Source of the DNA: Papaver somniferum
Lineage: Eukaryota > Streptophyta > Magnoliopsida > Ranunculales > Papaveraceae
DNA length: 64,000 nt
Direction: 5' to 3'
Assembly: GCF_003573695.1 (NCBI RefSeq)
Contig: NC_039359.1
Coordinates: 77,886,783-77,950,782, forward strand
Shown here: in pieces, positions 48,374 through 59,271 of the stretch
How the letters are laid out: each line of letters opens with the position of its first letter
How positions within the stretch are numbered: position 1 is the stretch's first letter
Notes under the pieces: generated by a model
What the model was told of the DNA's origin: nothing
Seen by the model: the letters and a program-made list of their open reading frames with translations, nothing else
Database searches by the model: none
Position numbers and translations under genes: made by a program

Positions 48374-49802
48374 CGTCTCTTTGAGAAATGGATGCGATTC
48401 ATGATGAGCCAGGAATGTGTAAAAGTCAGTTTTACCAAGGCGCAGATCATTGATTCTGTCGCGGCTTCCGCAGTGCTTCAAATTAGGAAAGATATTCCAA
48501 GCTTGGTTGTTTTTATTTTCAGATGGTGTCCAGACACTCACACGTCCATATGCAGGTGGGGTGAAATGACTATCTCCTTAGAGAGCGTGGCAGTGTTGCT
48601 GAACCTTCCTGTAATAGGAAATCTCGATGTCAAATTGTCTGCAGATGAAGAAGAAATGCGCACCGCTCTGGTTGCGAAATAAAAAGGATTCGTTCGGAAA
48701 GAAAACGAGACGAGGTGCTTCTATGGCTGGTGGGTGTTTCAGTGGTTTCCCGATGAGTTGGAGCTGAATCAGGAGAATAGTACGCTTCATGTCGCGGCGT
48801 TCTTGGCTCTTTGGTTATCCAGAGATATTTTCGATGACGGCTCGGGTAAGAAGGAGATAAGACAGGAACTTATCAAGTTTTCCATAAAATTGGCAAAAGG
48901 TGTCGTTCTCCCTATTGGCGGATTTTTTATTGGTTCTCTGTACACACACTTGGATCAGCTGGTCGCGGACATGCGCGCTTCAAATGGTTACATGAAAGTG
49001 GATTCGTATATTCATGCCGCCTTTCTCCAAGCGTGGCTGTGGGAGCACTTCGAAAGGTATGCTCCAAAACCGTTGGCCGTACTTCCCAAGTCTTGGGGTG
49101 GCTCTAGGATACTGCGCTGGTCGAATAGGCGCCCAAAGATTGGTTCGAACCTGGTTGGATTCCTTGACAACTCCCACACGGTCAATTTTCGTCCATGGGC
49201 TCCGGTGCATGCGTCCATAACTCAGATCAGTACCTTTGCTCCTACTCCTGCTCCGAGCATGTCTTTATCTTCTGATAAAGAGGATATGGGTGTTGGAGAG
49301 ATGGTGTTCATGCGAAGATGCATACCCGGTTATGTGTCGTCTTTCTTTCGAGGATCTTGCAAAGCAGTCTCTTACAATATCGATAAGGAGGCTTGTAATG
49401 GGTTTTGACCAAGGGGTCCCACTTGTTCGTCAGCCGGTTGTTCCAGAAGTCTCGTTGCCAACTGTTCTCGATGCTACTATTCTTGTGTCGGCTAAAAGTC
49501 TCCTTTTCCTGCTTGTGGAACGAAATCCATCAACAACCTCCAAATATAACATATTTTGGCAGGATGAGTTTGTCGTTTTCCATGGATTCGTGAATGATGT
49601 GGTAGAAAACCGTCACGGTAAGCCTTCTTCTGTGGTTTTAGAGGAGCATCCACTGCTGAGGGATCCTTCTTAGCGCAAGCGGAAATCCGTTAGCCCGAAT
49701 GCAGATAGTCCCCAAGTGAAGGAGCAAGGATATAAAAGCCGTGCAGATGGTTCCCAGTTAGTTTCTACATCCCTACCGACTTTCAGTTCGTCCAATATGC
49801 GG

Positions 49803-49887
49803 GTACGTGTGATTTTCCTCTTGACTTTAGTTGGATCGTGTATATCCTTGTTTCTTTCCTGAGTATCCGTCTTTCTATGTTGCCTAG
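49803..49887 (+). other. probable intron 1 in the PMD gene
   Basis: Donor GTACGT at 49803 and acceptor TTGCCTAG ending 49887. It joins two exons in phase 0 (codons CGG and GGT), and the downstream frame then stays open through a Ser/Glu-rich exon. The interior is T-rich, as plant introns usually are. Confidence 0.55.
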
Positions 49888-50088
49888 GGTCTTAGCAACG
49901 TGAATGCCTTTACCAAACTTGCAAGCAGTCAGAAAAAATTGTTTCTCGAGACGGAGGGTGGCGGTTCTGAGCCTATCCGTGGCGATGGGGAACCCGAGAA
50001 GGATGAAAGCTCAGAGTTCAGTGATGGTGAGAGTAGTTCTTCCGACAGCAGTGTTGAATCTTCCTCTATCCAGTCTGAAAGCGAATCA

Positions 50089-50147
50089 GTTAGTCTCCCG
50101 CATGTTTTTTTTTCTCTTTGGAAAATATCTAATCCGTGATGTCATAG
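50089..50147 (+). other. probable intron 2 in the PMD gene (59 bp)
   Basis: Donor GTTAGT at 50089, acceptor GTCATAG ending 50147, phase 0 on both sides, T-rich interior. It is short for a plant intron, so a decayed coding stretch is possible. Confidence 0.45.
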
Positions 50148-50783
50148 GGGGAAACCGTTTCTGAAAATGGCCCTGAGATGGAGACTGGTGGTGATACAGC
50201 TTTGTCTCCAATTGTGGTAGCCGCACCGGGCGACCTTGGAATGGATGTTGATCGATATGAAAACTTCGTTGTGACTCAGACAATGGAGAGTACTCCAGTG
50301 GCCACAGGTGCAATTTTCGTTAGGAATCCCTTGTCGGTTGTTGATGTAGACGCGGGCGCCACTTTTAACCCTCCATACCTAGTTCTTTATCCGGATCATG
50401 TGTTGATTGGGGGATTTAGCGTGTCAGTCAAACATGAGGCGCTATACACCAAGATATGGGAAAGCTACGGACATATTGCCACAAACCAAGAAGGTTACTA
50501 GTCGATTTGCGTTGGTTAAGCCTGTGGACGAAGCTTTTTCTTCGATTGACGACGTGTGCAACATGACCGGTAATACTTTTTCTGAGGATGTAATCTCTAG
50601 ATGGAGGTTCCATCGTGACATGTGTGTAAAATTCGAGTTCAATGTTCCTTGGTTCGTTGAAGGTTTCTCTGAGGTTTAAAAGTTGCTGCTTGAAACAGCC
50701 GAAGGTCAATCTGCGGATATGGTAAAGAACCAGGAAGCGGAAGTCGAAAAATTGTACAGGAAGCTGAAGATGACGAGGGCGTC

Positions 50784-51418
50784 TCACCAAGTCCTAGCTC
50801 TAAGTATACATGGAATGGCAGTAAGTTCACACTGGCTCCTAAGTCAAGTAAATATTTTTCTACCCGGAAGTTACCTATTGTGCAAGCAATGGTAGGAGAA
50901 CCTGGGTCTTTGTACTTTGGAGTTGTGGTGTTCTGAATGATTGAACTTACGTGACTAGCTAAAAAGGATTTCTTATGGACGCTAAGTTTTCTCTTTCGCG
51001 TACACATATCCTTAAGGAACTTGGCATAAGCAGGAATTTGCCTAATTGCATCTAATAAGGGAAGGTTTATGGTAACTTGCTTAAAAACCTCCACTATGTC
51101 ATTAAAGTTCGATTCCTTCTTTGTTGGTACTAATAGCTGAGGAAATGGGGCTCTAGGACTAAAATCAGACCTTTCAGGAACCGAATTCACATTATCAGAA
51201 ACTTTATCAGTCTCTTCAGCTACTGGTCCTGAGAGGTGAGATCCTGAGGGGTGAACTACAATATGTTCACTATCGGGCATGGTTACCTTATTGTCTACAA
51301 CTCTACCACTTCTAAGGGTTCTAACAGCATTCAATTGATTCGATGGTTTTGCACCTAATTCATGAACTCCTCTAGGGTTGGGTTGTGTTTGACTAGGAAA
51401 CTTACCTTTTTCTCTCAA
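50784..51418 (-). pseudogene. second Athila gag tail and protease N-half
   Basis: Same frame as gag after its stop. It keeps the PRGVH and TLRSG tail, LVPTKKES, the basic CTRKRKLSVHKK stretch and the catalytic LLDLGASVNLLPF, then breaks off after LELGLG at the junction. About 50 codons of antisense PMD sequence are appended to the open frame and are not protease. Confidence 0.75.
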
Positions 51419-51526
51419 AGAATCACTTATCGTACCAACCTGGGTTTTTAACTCGGAAATAGCCTGACTATTTTCTTGTCCAATCCTGTTACTAGCTTGT
51501 AGACTCTGTTCTACGGATAACTGAAA

Positions 51527-52636
51527 TTATGCAGTTTGCTGAGTTAACAAGGCGAGAGATTCCTCTAAACTTAAGATTTTCTTATCAGAATGATTCTGAA
51601 ACTGAGTTAGTCCTGAGGGATTCTTAGTATAGCCAAAACCTGGGGGAGCATTAGAATTACTAAACTGACCTTGACTTTGGCCCTTAAACCACGAAAGGTT
51701 CGGATGGTTTCTCCAACCAGAATTATAGGTTTCTAAATATGGGTCAATCTTTTGACGGTTATCAAATCTAGTGTTCTTATAAAGAGCATTGGCCTGCTCT
51801 TCAATATTCTGTCCTTCCCAAGAAGGCTCCACTCTACCACTAGTCTGGCCCACTTCTAAGGCTTTTAACCTTTTTGCTATAGCAGCAATTTTGGCATCTG
51901 ATTCATAGCCTCCTTCTACCCTATTAATGTTTCCTCTACTTAAAAGAATTCTTTTCTGGGGTGCCCTACTATTTTCCCATTACTGGGTTTTTTCGGCGAT
52001 TTCATTAAAAAATTCCATCGCCGCATCAACAGTTTGGTTTTCAAATCCACCAGTGCATAGAGACTCAACCATGGTCGTTGTGGAATAATCTAAACCCTCA
52101 TAAAGGATCTGAACTAGCCTAACCTTTTCTAAACCATGATGAGGACACTGGGATAATAAATCATTGAACCTTTCCAAATACCCATATAAAGATTCTCCCT
52201 CTTGTTGTGAAAATGTGCATATTTGCGTCCTAATAGACGATGTTTTGTGCCTAGGGAAAAACTTATTAAAAAAGGCAGATGTAAGTTGTTCATATGTCTC
52301 AATTGAATCAGAGTCCAAACTATACAGCCACGACTTGGCCTTATCTTTCAGGGAAAATGGGAATAACCTAAGTTTCAAAGCATCATCATCTAAGCCTCTA
52401 ATTCTTAGAGTACTACAAATTTCCTCAAAATCCCTAATATGGTAATAAGGATTTTCATTTTCTTTCCCTAAAAAGATTGGGAGCATCTGTAAGGTCCCGG
52501 GTTTCAGTTCATAGGGTGCCTCCGTTTCAGCTAACTTAATACACGAAGGACGGGTTGTCCTAGTTGGATTCAACAAAGCTTTCAAAGTTTCCATTTCTGG
52601 CGCTATCGGAGCAACAGGGATTTTCTCCTCAGTCAA
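51527..52636 (-). pseudogene. second Athila gag
   Basis: Starts at 52636 with METLKALLNPTRT near the N-terminus. Gag core motifs LRLFPFSLKDKAKSWLYSL, FFPRHKTSSIR and GESLYGYLERFNDLLSQCP follow, then the PGFGYTKNPS tail. One in-frame TAA at 51980-51982 replaces the Gln found in the first copy (TQQWENS), a C to T change. The frame ends at a stop at 51527 that coincides with a stop in the first Athila. Confidence 0.8.
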
Positions 52637-53828
52637 AGAACGTTCAAAAACAGACTCTTCAAAAGCCGGACTTTCTAGATTAAGGTAATCTAGACGTTTC
52701 GAACTAAAGGTTTCTCTTTAACAAATCTACCTAGTGCGTCTGTTTTACGTTCAGGCATACAATATAATTTTCTAAATTGGAAGGGTAAGCAAACACAAAT
52801 CAAGGCCGACTCAACCAAATCAAACCTATTGATTTCTAGCAAACAAAAAGCATGATGGATCCACTTAGATTGTTTCTAGACCAGCTTCTAATCCTTCGAA
52901 CGGGAATTCGTTACAATTTAAGCAAACACCTCTGAAATCAATCCGAGTTAACGTAAGTTGAATAGAGGCGAGGGAAGCTCGGTGGATCTTTGATACCCAA
53001 GGCCTCACCGGTATTACAAGGCGGCGCAGTCACGCATTCAACTTACAGAAACCGTCAAGAACTTCGAAGTATGCTTAAAAGAGTAACCAATATTTTTCGA
53101 ATGACTTTCCTGTTAAGCTCGTTACTCTATCGGTCTCATTCTAGTCAAAATTTTAGGCTTAGGTTCGCGTAGGTTACGTGTTCCTAAAGCGGTCAAGAAG
53201 AGAACGGTGATGAAATCCGAACCCTTATCTTGTATGGCTAGGCCTTGCCCTTTACTAGAAAAATAAATGTCCGTATTCAGTCCTCAACATATATGCATAC
53301 GAAGGAGTCCAATAACTCGCTGACAGGGGATTCGCGAGTGTTTAGAATCTTACCTCCCGTTCCAGACGGGGGATGAATAGGTTATAGTCGACTCGGGCCA
53401 CTGACTCCGATGTCTAGTGTACGAACCCAAGGTGCAAAGACAATATCGTAATTTTCCTCCTTCTCTGCAAACAGTTTATATTTAAAGTACCCTTCCGTAG
53501 GGTAATAAAAAAAATAATGTCCCAAAGTCCAAAAGTCCAAAAAAATAAATAAAAATTACAAAAATAATAAACCCTAATACAATTTTTTTTTAAATAAAAT
53601 AAACAAACCCTAAACTAAAATTGTCTAAAATAAAATTGTCTTCTTTTCTGTTCTTTTTGCTTTAATCTTTAGCTCCAAATTTTTATGAAATCACCAAACT
53701 CCTTGGCTCAATTTTCTTTATGATCCAGAACCTGTAGACATAAGATAAACACCCAAAATCATAAAAAGGGACAAAAATAATAAAAAATAATAAAAAATAA
53801 ATAAATCTAAAACCCTAAAAACAAGTCC
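52637..53828 (-). other. second Athila 5' leader
   Basis: Untranslated leader matching 45598-46856 in part (for example around 52800-52960 and 53210-53420), with A-rich low complexity at 53510-53620 and 53760-53810. No gene. Confidence 0.6.
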
Positions 53829-53848
53829 GCGTCGGCGGCGCCAAAAAT
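53829..53848 (-). promoter_or_regulatory. second Athila primer binding site
   Basis: Minus strand TTTTTGGCGCCGCCGACGC right after the LTR end, a TGGCGCC-type Athila primer site. Confidence 0.7.
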
Positions 53849-55401
53849 TGATGTGATTTGTAGATAGTGGTAAAAGTGGTTCGATTCTCAGACTTGTGAA
53901 GGATATTAATTAGACTTAAATTCTAATACTAAAATAGAAAACTCACTAAAAATTATAGCAAACTCAATTAAAGATGATATCAATACTAAAAGAAACACTG
54001 AGGCTAAGATTCCACTATTTTCCAAATTCAAAATGATTAAATCAATACTTATATTTGTGCAATTTTCTTGTTTAATTTGATTCTAAAATATTGCAACAAG
54101 TAGATTTTCAAAAGTAATAATTGTAAATACCAAGTATGAAGCATCAAAAGTCTTAAAACTAAGCATACTCCATCAAAATAGATCACAATCACTCAAATAA
54201 AAATCATATTCAATAATAGTTCAAGGCGAATAATCATATAATTATTGCAAATAAAAAGATAAAATAGAATATACCACTTTTTGTTGGAAAAATAGCTTCC
54301 TCTATCGCCTCAGCAATGGGGTTTAGCTCCTCATATTAATCATGATCTCAAAATACGTGTTTGTTGCTCAAAAGATGATTAAAAGAGTGAAAAGTAATAA
54401 CACAGATTTTTTGCAACAGTGTATTGGTGTTGCAAAACAGCTGTTACAATGGAACTGTTACAGAAAAATTGTTGCTTTGTCGCTGATTTTAAGACCCTAG
54501 AATAAGACTGCCCTGAACATCTTAATGTTCTTCAGCTGCTAAACAACGACACTTTTCTGCGACTGTCTACCGAGCGTCAATGTTCTTCGCGTTCTTCTTC
54601 TTCTTCAGCAGCAGCAGAAACAGAGTTTGGTAAAGCTCTGATTTCTTCTTCTCTGGCTCTCCTTAGGTTCCCAAACTCTCGACACCTCTTCTATATGACC
54701 GAAGACATCTATTTATATCAAAAATACCGATTAAATCTTTACCAAATCTTCCAAAATCTCTTTCCTTCTCTTCACGGCCAAGTTGTGACAATTTCTTGTT
54801 TTAGGATTTCTACGCGTTTCTTAGCTTTCCTTTTTATTCTAAACTCTTCCTTAGATAGATACAAATCTTTGGGAAGGTTTACATCGCTTTAATCTCTCTA
54901 AAATTCCCTAAAACAGGTCACACACGTGACTTTCCATATTTTCTTGTTGTGAGAAAAATCCGTCGATTGAGCTCATTCTAATCTATTTAAACACCCATAT
55001 CAGATTCCTAGACCCATAAGGAGTCTATCCTATGAAAATCAGAGGTTTAATCGATCTCAAACTCCTTCAAATCACGATTGCCAAAACTGCACTTTTTTCC
55101 CGCCAAAAACCTGATTTTTGAATGTTGAAGATGGTTGCCCCTTATCCAGAGTAGGGGTGCGATTAGCAACTGCCTGGAAATGGGATGCCCCTTAGTAATT
55201 AGGTTACCCCTTATCCAAAGTGAGAGTCCGAATAGCAAATGTCCTCCAGGTGCTTTCCGATAACTTTTCGAGCCAATTTTTTCCAAAAATGTTTATTGGC
55301 AAAAAATACCTACAAACAAATAAAACACCGTAATAAATACAAAATTGAGCCCTAACAACATATAGAATCGAGACAAATCGGACACAAAAATGTGTTTATC
55401 A
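53849..55401 (-). repeat. second Athila 5' LTR
   Basis: Plus strand TGATGTGATTTG...GTTTATCA. It shares with the first Athila LTR the 'gacttgtgaa', 'cagcttcctc.atcgcc' and 'gacacaaaaatgtgt.tatca' blocks in the same order. ORFs within it are non-coding. Confidence 0.8.
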
Positions 55402-55830
55402 CCAACAAGAGGTCCTTCCCGTCAAGATAGGATTGGAAGCTATATATGCTATCGGGTTTGTCGTGGCTACTATAATCGTCTCGTCCGCTAGTAATATGGA
55501 CGTAGCTTCTGTGCAGCGTAGATAAGAGGTAGACATGCTTGCTCCACGCGCGGGTATCTAAGTTCCACCTCACGTAAAAATCGGCAGACATAATAGATAG
55601 GTGATAACTGGTAGCCCTCATATTTTGTGCCAATACGGCCCCTATGGCCAAGTTGGTAGACGCTATGTACAAATATAAGGGGACTCATTTCATAGGTGGC
55701 CTGAGGACTTGTGGGCTAACGAGGCAATGCTTGAGTTTTTGAAATGTCGTGTGTTGTGTCTCTCCCCATGTGAATACGGCATTTTTCCTAAGTAATGGCA
55801 GAAACGCGGATAGTAACTAAGCGATCCCTG
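55402..55830 (-). pseudogene. Tat-like Ty3 RNase H remnant
   Basis: RNase H removes RNA from the cDNA hybrid. The minus strand keeps a connection-domain phrase (FTWGETQHTTFQKLKH) and RNase H pieces LYLYIASTNLAIGAVLAQ, PIYYVCRFL, RYPRVEQACLPLIYAAQKLRPYY in shifting frames, with several stops. It is cut on the left by the second Athila LTR at 55401. Integrase, expected next, is absent here; an integrase end on the same strand lies at 2670-3044. Confidence 0.65.
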
Positions 55831-56796
55831 GTATGAAACGTCATATGTGCGATATCCTCCCAATGGATGCCTGCAACTCCTTGGCTGGTGGTGTCATGGT
55901 TGTAATGGCGTCAACTTTATCCGGGTCCACTTGGATCCCTTCACTGGTCGCTACAAAACCTAGTAAATTTCCCGATGTTACTCCAAAGGCGCATTTGAGG
56001 GGATTCATTTGGAGCTTGAACTTCCTGCATCTCTCAAAGACTGTTTTCAGGTGCGAGATGTGGTTCTCGGGAACCTGCGATTTTACTATGATGTCTTCGA
56101 CGTATACTTCTATTGTTTGATGCAATGGGTCATGAAATATGGATGTCATGACGCGTTTATAGGTGGCACCTGCGTTTTTTTAGGCCGAATGGCATTACGA
56201 CGTAACAGAAGTTCCCATATGGGGTTTGGAAAGAAGTCTTCATTACGTCTGACGTAGCCATCCGTATCTGGTTGTACCCGCTAAAGCAGTCCATGAAGGA
56301 GAATATTTTCTTACCCCTTGTCGCGTATACCGTTATGTCGATGTTTGGCAGTGGGAAATCATCTTTGGAAAATGCCCGATTTAGATCTTTATAGTCCACA
56401 CAACACCTGATTTTTCCATTCTTCTTTGCCATGGGTACGATGTTATCCATCCAAGAGGGGTGTTGGATAGGCTTGATGAATTTAGCTTTTAGCAATCTCT
56501 CTATCTCTTCTTTTATGGAAACGGTCGTGGCTCTTGGGAACTCACGACTCCTTTGTTTTATTGGTTTGAACTCGGGTGACACACTGAGATTGTGGGCGAA
56601 GACATCTCGCCCCAGCATGTCGTCGGGTGACTGCTGTCCAGCCCCAGCATGTCGTCGTAATTGAGGCGAAGACATACTTGTATTCTATGAACAGTTTGAT
56701 CAGTGTTTCCCTCTCTTCTTTGCTCAGGTTTTTTCCGATCATGATGGAACGCTTGTCTTCTTCGGTTCCATTGTTGATTTCCTCCGTACCATCCAC
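55831..56796 (-). pseudogene. Tat-like Ty3 reverse transcriptase remnant
   Basis: RT copies element RNA into cDNA. In order: LSKEERETLIKLFIEYKYVFA (linker), EFKPIKQRSREFP, IKEEIERLLKAKFIKPIQHPSW, VDYKDLNRA, FMDCFSGYNQIRM (catalytic Asp kept), YVVMPFGLK, then VYVEDIIVKS, where YVDD is expected, so one catalytic Asp is Glu. A one-base excess in an A-run at about 56177-56183 shifts the frame between MPFGLK and the YVED block. A local duplication of 'ccccagcatgtcgtcg' at about 56611 and 56641 disrupts the linker. The gene cannot be functional. Confidence 0.8.
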
Positions 56797-57268
56797 GGTG
56801 AGGTCTTTAGGTGTTCACTCTTCAGACGTACGTACTGACTCCGAATATCTTCGTCATTAATTGTTCCAAAAGGTATCTCAAGTAATTAATTTCATGGTTG
56901 TCGTTTTCTAAAGGAACTTCCGCTTCTTCATCGATTGACGATATGGTGCAGCCATGTATATCTGCAGGAGTTCCCTTGGATAATTATTTTAATCGGTACA
57001 CGTTCCCCCCCCCCCATCTGGCTTTGAAAAGCGTTGAAACCTAGGGTGATCCTCTTGTTTCCTCTTCTTTTACGTTGGGTATACCATTCTGGGAAGGGTT
57101 GAACACGAACTTAGCTGGCCTTTCCTTCTCTTCTTCTTCCCACTTGGGTAGTGAAGTGACCTACACTTCAGGTATCTCATCCGATTCTTTAGGCGTGTCG
57201 TAGAAGACTGCATCCTCCATGTATGCTTCCTCTGGGTCGAAGGGATTGCTTGTCTCGGGTATCCAATA
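56797..57268 (-). other. protease-RT linker of the Tat-like element
   Basis: Decayed coding spacer without a recognisable motif, including a poly-C run at about 57006-57018. Acidic codons (Glu/Asp-rich on the minus strand) suggest a former linker. No independent gene. Confidence 0.45.
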
Positions 57269-57772
57269 CTATTTATCCCTTATGTTAGTCTTGACGTACT
57301 GATGATATGTCGAGGCCACTAGCTTGTGATTAAGCATCCATCCTCGCCCTAGCAGCACGTGGAACATAGTGTCGTCTTCTAGGACGTAAAACGGTGTGAG
57401 CGCTCGGATGGGTCCAACCTTCATTACTAAGTTAATAATCCCGATAGTTGTTTGCGTGTGTCTGCCGAATCCTTTCACTGTAGTGGTTCACATCCGAATA
57501 GCGGATCGTTGTACTCCTAAGACGTTTAGCGCATGCATAGATATTAGATTCAAATATGCGCCTCCATCCACAAAAGCTCTCTTCAGCAGTTGTCTGTTGA
57601 TGTAGACTGTTAGGTATAAAGGCCTGAGATGTTCTCCCGGATAACAGATATCCTCGTCAGTGAACACAATCGCCCCTTTGGGCATAGGGTTGTAGGGCGC
57701 TGCTATTGCTTTGGACGTTTTCTTGATTTGGTTCTCACTGAACCCTAGTGAGTCGAATAACTGTTTGTGCAA
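57269..57772 (-). pseudogene. Tat-like Ty3 protease remnant
   Basis: Minus-strand pieces in two frames. The first (57772-57488) contains GAIVFTDEDICYPGEHLRPLYLTVYI and a catalytic-type VDGGAYLNLIS. The second (57478-57269) contains FYVLEDDTMFHVLLGRGWM and NHKLVASTYHQYVK, matching the end of Tat protease domains (usually LLGRPW). A frameshift with a stop separates them at about 57480. A DGG active site rather than DTG/DSG is common in this lineage. Confidence 0.7.
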
Positions 57773-58219
57773 ACTTACTAGCTACGCCATCCATGTTATC
57801 GAATGTAGGAATTTCCATCTCGACTTAGCACACCTCGTCATTGTCATCTTACCATGGCCTCCATACATCCCCGCTTGGTTCTTGGGCAAGCATCATGACT
57901 TGGTGCTGGTTAGGATTATCGCATTCTGGGTTACTCATCTCGATTTCTCATGCTTCGAGTTTTCTCTGGAAGATCCTTCGGAGGTTAAAACATTCGACTG
58001 TGGGGTGTTGTATTCTTCGGTGGAAATGGAAATACCTGGCGTCCTTTTTGTCGATGGTGTTGAGGTCTGTCCTTGCCGGAGGTAGTTGGGCCTCTTTGTT
58101 TGCCAACCAATATTCCAGTAATTCCACAATATGTTCTTTACTGCATGGTAGAGGAAGTGGATACGCTTGCTGCTAATCTCTGGCGCCTTCTCGGTTGTAA
58201 GGTTGGATCGCATGTGTAT
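57773..58219 (-). other. gag-protease spacer of the Tat-like element
   Basis: Degenerate coding sequence with stops. The best frame (57935-58213) has a Ser/Thr-rich tract and IGWQTKRPNYLRQGQ, a position where Tat gag has its Cys-poor spacer. No zinc knuckle is seen. Confidence 0.4.
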
Positions 58220-59230
58220 TCAATCCCTCCTGGTTGTTATTTGCGCGAATGTTTCACGGGCGGTTGATGCGGAGTTGACCGTATTGCGCCACGTGTAATC
58301 CGTGTTAGATTTATCCACGCAGTCAGAAATTCTTACCGCTGCCTCCTCCAGTTCGACGAAGGTTTGGAATCGAAAGTTTACCAGTCTTCTCTTGAGAAGG
58401 GGTGTCCTTCCTCGTACATAGATTTCTAAAAACGCCTCATCCTTGATGTCCTTGTGAGAGTCTAGTGCAAAATGGCGAAACCTGGTGATGTATTTCCTAT
58501 TTCTTCTCTCATGCGCTGGCCGCATCTGCTCAGATCTGTAGTTGTGATCTTTCTCTTGACTGAATAGAATTTTCTGAGGAAAAGGGTGGACATAACCGAC
58601 CACGAGATGATGCTTCCTGGCTTTAGGTTGTCATACCAAGTGAACTCTGTGTCAGTCAGTGATTTTGGGAATTCCCTCAAACCGAGTTTTCCTTCAGCCG
58701 TGCGATCATTCATGGCAGACAAGAATCGTCTAAGGTATTCACACGCATTTTCTTGTCCGTTATATACTTCGAATTTTGGTGAAGTATGATCCTTAGGGTA
58801 TTGATAATATGTGACTTCGAAGAGTATGGACTGGTCATGAAGTCGTAGTTGTCCTTCTTTACTACTTGGTAATTTGCTTCTAGGTACTTAGCCATCGCCT
58901 CTTGTGACATGACTACTGGCTCTTCCTCTCCAATATTTTTCTCCGCTTATTTGGTGTTCTATTCGGTTTCGGCTGCTTTTAACAACTTCCTCGGCTCTTA
59001 CTCTCCCCGGACGTGGTCATCCAATTCTTCTACATTTCTTCCATGAAGGGTCGCGTGGGAGGTGCATCCCCTGCTGCTGGCTGTTTGTCTTTCTCATGTG
59101 ATGCATCTGGTATTCTTTCTTGTGTGATTGGGCTCGACACTATTCCCACTCTCTTGCCTTCCAGGTTGGGCAGCTGGTTGATCAACTGGTTCTCTAACGC
59201 GCCTGCGCTAGTGCTTCCTTGGTGTGTCAT
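58220..59230 (-). pseudogene. Tat-like Ty3 gag remnant
   Basis: The first ATG after the LTR is at 59230 (66 codons to a stop at 59030). Further pieces in other frames are LGLREFPKSLTDTEFTWYDNLKPGSI (retrotransposon gag core), TLFLRKFYSVKRKITTTDL, and YITRFRHFALDSHKDIKDEAFLEIYVRG with FRFQTFVELEEAAVRI. At least three frame changes separate them, so the gene is dead. It lies directly downstream of the LTR and upstream of protease, giving the usual gag-PR-RT-RH order of a Ty3 element on the minus strand. Confidence 0.7.
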
Positions 59231-59271
59231 GGTGGGCTAGGCACGAGCCTCCTGGTGTGGCCTCCAAATGT

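Larger units (their letters stand above)
39810..50783 (+). pseudogene. plant mobile domain (PMD, MAIN/MAIL-like) pseudogene split by Athila
   Basis: PMD proteins are plant proteins spread through genomes as host genes (MAIN, MAIL1) and as cargo of transposons. The frame is open from 39810 to the Athila insertion at 40055 and resumes at 48374 in the same phase. Visible parts are a tryptophan-rich stretch (FEKWMRF), the PMD signature RWGEMTISLESVAVLLNLPV (about 48552-48611), FYGWWVFQWFPDEL, a long helical region to about 49200, acidic Ser/Glu-rich exons, and a late FEFNVPWFVEGF block (about 50635-50670) leading into a coiled coil. Two phase-0 introns are likely. Breaks: TAA at 48680, frameshift near 49395, TAG at 49671, frameshift near 50490, TAA at 50677, then truncation at about 50783. 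No in-frame ATG was found before the signature, so the true start is lost or upstream. Confidence 0.75.
50784..55401 (-). mobile_element. second Athila-like element, 3'-truncated
   Basis: 5' LTR (53849-55401), primer site, leader, gag and the first half of protease are present on the minus strand. Everything after protease, including the 3' LTR, is gone at the junction with the PMD gene (about 50783). It is related to but clearly diverged from the first Athila, with an LTR of 1,553 bp. Its right side abuts Tat RNase H sequence; flank ccaac (55402-55406) would be the target duplicate, whose partner is not in the window. Confidence 0.8.

Noticed and set aside
50428..50790. Minus-strand ORFs opposite the PMD exons (up to 120 codons)
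   Set aside because: Antisense shadows of PMD coding sequence with no domain of their own.
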